Origin: Propionibacterium sp.
GTDB lineage: Bacteria > Actinomycetota > Actinomycetes > Propionibacteriales > Propionibacteriaceae
Length of the DNA: 23,724 nucleotides
NCBI GenBank assembly: GCA_012514785.1
Contig: JAAYZP010000479.1
Location: forward strand, 1 to 23,724
Direction: 5' to 3'
Shown: positions 21,595 to 23,724 of the stretch, piece after piece
Position numbering within the stretch: position 1 is the first letter of the stretch
How the letters are laid out: every line of letters begins with the position of its first letter
Notes under the pieces: model-generated
Databases searched by the model: none
Told to the model about the DNA's origin: nothing
What the model saw: the letters and a program-made list of their open reading frames with translations, nothing else
Position numbers and translations under genes: made by a program

Positions 21595-22476
21595 ATGAGA
21601 TTTGCCTTCATCGGTGCAGGTGCGGTCGGCGGTTGGTTCGGCGGACGGCTGCTCGCGGCGGGCCACGACGTCGCGTTCGTCGCCCGCGGCGCCACCCTGG
21701 ACGTGCTGCGCCGAGAGGGGTTGCGGCTGAACGACGAGGCCCCGGTGCCGGTGGAGACCGCCGGCTCGCTGGCCGAGCTGGGGGAGTGCGACGTCGTGTT
21801 CCTCATGGTGAAGGCCACCGAGGATACGGACCTCGAGGCGCTCCTGGCTGGGCTGGGGGCGTCGACGCCGGTGGCCGTGACGCAGAATGCGGTGGAGATG
21901 CCGGGGAGGGTGGCGGCCGTCGTCGGCGGTGCGCGCACCTGGCCCGGCGTCGTGCGGGGCTTCTTCCACCACACCGGGCCCGGGCGCGTCGAGTTCCACG
22001 GCGGACCGTCGTCGTACGTGTTCGGGACGTTCGACGCCTCGGACCCGGCGCACCTGCAGCCGGTGGCGGAAGCGCTGGAGGCGGCCGGCATCGCCGCGAC
22101 TGTGCATCCTGAGATCCTCCTCGACGTGTGGGAGAAGGCGATGTTCGTCACCTGCTTCGGCGGGCTCGGCGCCGTGACCGGCAAACCGCTGGGGTACTTG
22201 CGCACGAGCATGCGGGACTCGCTGGCGTCGTTGATGCGCGAGGTCCGCGCGGTGGCGCTCGCCGAGGGGGTGCCGCTGAGCGACGACGTGGTCGAGCGCA
22301 CCATGGCGTTCGCCGACCGTATGCCCGCGACGGCGACGTCGTCGATGCAGCGCGACATCGCCGCCGGTGATCCGGGCGAGCTCGACGCGCAGGTGGGTGC
22401 CGTCGTCCGGCTCGGCGCGGTCCACGGGGTCGACACGCGTCTGCACAGCCTGATTTTTTCTCTCCTGGAGGGTTGA
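21595..22476 (+). CDS. Ketopantoate reductase family protein (2-dehydropantoate 2-reductase)
   Basis: 293 residues, normal for the family. The NADPH-binding start is FIGAGAVGGWFGGRLLAAGHDVAFVARG. VVFLMVKATE and TQNAVEM correspond to the VKA and LQNG motifs; the latter is altered, but the Asn is kept. The catalytic Lys is probably in DVWEKAMFVTCFGG, and SSMQRDIAAGDPGELDAQVGAV supplies the conserved Ser and Glu. It would reduce 2-dehydropantoate to pantoate in coenzyme A synthesis, or act on another 2-oxo acid. No other pan gene is nearby, so the true substrate is open and I withhold a symbol. It is followed 80 nt later by the SRPBCC gene. Confidence 0.85.
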   Translation: MRFAFIGAGAVGGWFGGRLLAAGHDVAFVARGATLDVLRREGLRLNDEAPVPVETAGSLAELGECDVVFLMVKATEDTDLEALLAGLGASTPVAVTQNAVEMPGRVAAVVGGARTWPGVVRGFFHHTGPGRVEFHGGPSSYVFGTFDASDPAHLQPVAEALEAAGIAATVHPEILLDVWEKAMFVTCFGGLGAVTGKPLGYLRTSMRDSLASLMREVRAVALAEGVPLSDDVVERTMAFADRMPATATSSMQRDIAAGDPGELDAQVGAVVRLGAVHGVDTRLHSLIFSLLEG

Positions 22477-22501
22477 CCGCGGGGGCTCGGCGACGTATTT
22501 T
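22473..22501 (+). promoter_or_regulatory. Sigma-A-type promoter of the SRPBCC gene
   Basis: TTGACC (22473-22478), 17 nt, TATTTT (22496-22501). The -35 overlaps the stop codon of the preceding gene (TGA at 22474). A start near 22508 would give a leader of about 50 nt with AAGGAGGG. Confidence 0.6.
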
Positions 22502-22556
22502 TCCTCCATGGATTCGATGGGCCGATGGTTCGCCGTGGGCCTCGAAGGAGGGTGAC

Positions 22557-23537
22557 ATGCCCGTCACCGCAGTGACCACCGATCCGCTGGCCCACAGCCT
22601 GACGCTGACGGCCGACTACGCAGCCCCGCCCGAGCGTGTGTGGCGGGCGTTCACCGATCCCCGCCAGCTGGAACGCTTCTGGGGGCCGCCGGGGTGGCCC
22701 GCCCGGTTCGGGCGCTTCGAACTCGAGGTCGGCGGACGAGCCGTCTACACGATGCACGGCCCGAGCGGCGACCAATCCTCGGGCACCTGGGAGTTCATCA
22801 CGATCCGGCCGCACGAGCAGCTGGAGATGACCGACGCGTTCTCCGACGCCGAGGGCACCGTCGACGCCGCCATGCCGGTCTCGCGTATCCGCATCACCTT
22901 CTCGCCCGGCGGAGCCGGGACGACCGTGAAGGTCCTGACGGAATTCGACTCCCTGGAGGCGCTGGAGCAGGTGGTCGGGATGGGCGCGATCGAGGGGTCC
23001 ACGATGGCGTTCAACCAGCTCGACGCCGTGTTGCAGGGCATCCGGGCGTATGCGCAGGGCCGGGGCACGCAGGCCGAGCCGCTCGGGGATCGGTACCTGC
23101 GCATCACCCGGCTGGTGGAGGCGCCGATGGAGCGCGTGTGGCGGGCGCACACCGAGCCCGAGCAGATGCGGCGGTGGCTGCTCGGCCCCGACGGCTGGCG
23201 GATGACCGCGTGCGAGATGGACCTCTACCCGGGTGGGCGGTACCGCTACGCGTGGGAGCCGGAGGAGGGCGTCGAGGGGGAGGCGTTCGGGTTCGACGGC
23301 GAGACGCTCCTGCTCGATGTTCCCCGCCGACTCGTGACCACCGAGCACATGACGGGGACGGAGTTCCCGAGCACGGTCAACGACCTGGGCCTGATCGAGG
23401 AGGATGGCGCGACGCTGATCACCACGCTCATCGAATACCCGGACGCCGAGACCCGCGAGACGGTCCTGGCGACGGGCATGACCGACGGCATGGAGGCCAG
23501 CTACGCGCGCCTGGAGCGTGGGCTGGCCGGCGAGTAG
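22557..23537 (+). CDS. Tandem SRPBCC (AHSA1/START-like) domain protein
   Basis: 326 residues, ATG 22557 with AAGGAGGGTGAC just upstream; an in-frame ORF extends further 5' but has no such RBS. Two AHSA1-type domains are joined end to end. Domain 1 spans about 10-160 (YAAPPERVWRAFTDPRQLERFWGPPGWPARF ... MGAIEGSTMAFNQLDAVLQ) and domain 2 about 180-324 (VEAPMERVWRAHTEPEQMRRWLLGPDGWRMTACEMDLYPGGRYRYAW ... GMTDGMEASYARLERGLA). Each has the helix-grip signature and the W-x-x-P-x-G-W core. Such domains bind hydrophobic ligands; single-domain versions are often next to ArsR regulators, but none is visible here. Function unknown. It is convergent with the DUF421 gene (17-nt gap). Confidence 0.85.
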   Translation: MPVTAVTTDPLAHSLTLTADYAAPPERVWRAFTDPRQLERFWGPPGWPARFGRFELEVGGRAVYTMHGPSGDQSSGTWEFITIRPHEQLEMTDAFSDAEGTVDAAMPVSRIRITFSPGGAGTTVKVLTEFDSLEALEQVVGMGAIEGSTMAFNQLDAVLQGIRAYAQGRGTQAEPLGDRYLRITRLVEAPMERVWRAHTEPEQMRRWLLGPDGWRMTACEMDLYPGGRYRYAWEPEEGVEGEAFGFDGETLLLDVPRRLVTTEHMTGTEFPSTVNDLGLIEEDGATLITTLIEYPDAETRETVLATGMTDGMEASYARLERGLAGE

Positions 23538-23554
23538 GGCTCGCGGCGCCGCGA

Positions 23555-23724
23555 TCAGATCTCGGGGTGCCTGGGAGAGTCGGGGGCGCTGGGTGGCGTG
23601 CGCATCGTCACGCTCACCATGCCGTTGGGCTCGATGGTGGCGCGGTGCACGTCGGCGAGCTCCTCGACGCCGTGCAGCCGCAGCTGCGACCACATCTCCT
23701 GCTCGCTCAGCAGTTCGCGACGCA
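23555..23724 (-). CDS. DUF421/YetF-type membrane protein, C-terminal end (cut by window edge)
   Basis: The minus strand is open from the right edge to TGA at 23557-23555, giving about 55 residues. The visible end reads RRELLSEQEMWSQLRLHGVE, then ELADVHRATIEPNGMVSVTM and the tail RTPPSAPDSPRHPEI. The pattern of (L/R)-E-L-L-x-x-E-x-x-x-x-L-R-x-x-G-V-x-x-L-x-x-V-x-x-A-x-x-E-P-x-G-x-x-S-V matches the soluble C-terminal domain of DUF421 (YetF-like) proteins, which have three N-terminal TM helices. The rest lies beyond the window. Function of the family is not established. Confidence 0.7.
   Translation of the reverse strand, partial: RRELLSEQEMWSQLRLHGVEELADVHRATIEPNGMVSVTMRTPPSAPDSPRHPEI

Noticed and set aside
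22165..22200. Non-functional ketopantoate reductase because the LQNG motif reads TQNA
   Set aside because: The Asn of the motif, the candidate catalytic Lys (WEKAM) and the Ser and Glu of the later motif are all present, so loss of function is not supported.
21468..23693. 741-codon minus-strand frame over the ketopantoate reductase and SRPBCC genes
   Set aside because: Shadow of two clear plus-strand genes. The true minus-strand gene at this end is in another frame (DUF421 end, 23555-23724).
1..23724. CRISPR arrays, tRNA/rRNA genes, insertion sequences, phage or toxin-antitoxin genes
   Set aside because: I looked for spaced direct repeats, cloverleaf-type sequences, transposase/integrase motifs and flanking terminal repeats and saw none; nearly all the sequence is accounted for by genes.

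Overview
The window is a piece of a high-GC actinobacterial chromosome. The gene content (PNPase, RNase J, Obg, a HemC-HemD fusion) and the many leaderless starts point to the phylum. Propionibacteriaceae (Tessaracoccus-like) is my best guess from general appearance, not from a database match. About 19 genes are complete and two are cut by the window ends. I see no rRNA, tRNA, CRISPR array, insertion sequence or phage gene; this is mostly core chromosome with a few accessory genes.

Layout. (1) 1-4769: the 3' part of a GH38 alpha-mannosidase, a palindromic repeat, then divergent genes for a DUF2207 membrane protein (-) and a membrane-anchored neutral zinc metallopeptidase (+), then a GNAT acetyltransferase (-). 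(2) 4800-7830: rpsO and pnp, separated by a structured 361-nt spacer with a terminator, a 20-bp-arm palindrome and a pnp promoter. (3) 7844-10847: dapB, a GNAT gene on the minus strand, and rnj (RNase J). The last two diverge from a 33-nt spacer that holds two leaderless promoters. PNPase and RNase J, two main RNA-decay enzymes, are thus close together. (4) 10859-14194: rplU-rpmA with a good sigma-A-type promoter and a terminator, then obg and proB overlapping by 14 nt. (5) 14201-16165: a divergent MFS exporter (-) and PQ-loop/SWEET-like gene (+) that separate proB from proA. (6) 16188-19251: proA, a 45-aa single-span membrane protein, nadD, rsfS and a histidine phosphatase; the last four are chained by three identical GTGA stop/start overlaps. 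(7) 19306-20964: a HemC-HemD fusion whose HemC half lacks the cofactor-binding cysteine. (8) 20965-21594: a terminator with a TTGACA -35 in its loop, a 19-codon ORF with a strong ribosome-binding site, a stretch of 50% GC, and a 74-aa protein of unknown function. (9) 21595-23724: a ketopantoate reductase-family gene, a tandem SRPBCC/AHSA1 protein, and the 3' end of a DUF421/YetF gene (-).

The recurring regulatory theme is a -10 box of the form TAGG(A/C/G)T or a near variant placed 6-7 nt before an ATG/GTG with no Shine-Dalgarno. Seven genes look leaderless by this rule. The best leads for something undescribed are the Cys-less HemC-HemD fusion and the nested terminator/promoter plus micro-ORF region directly downstream of it.
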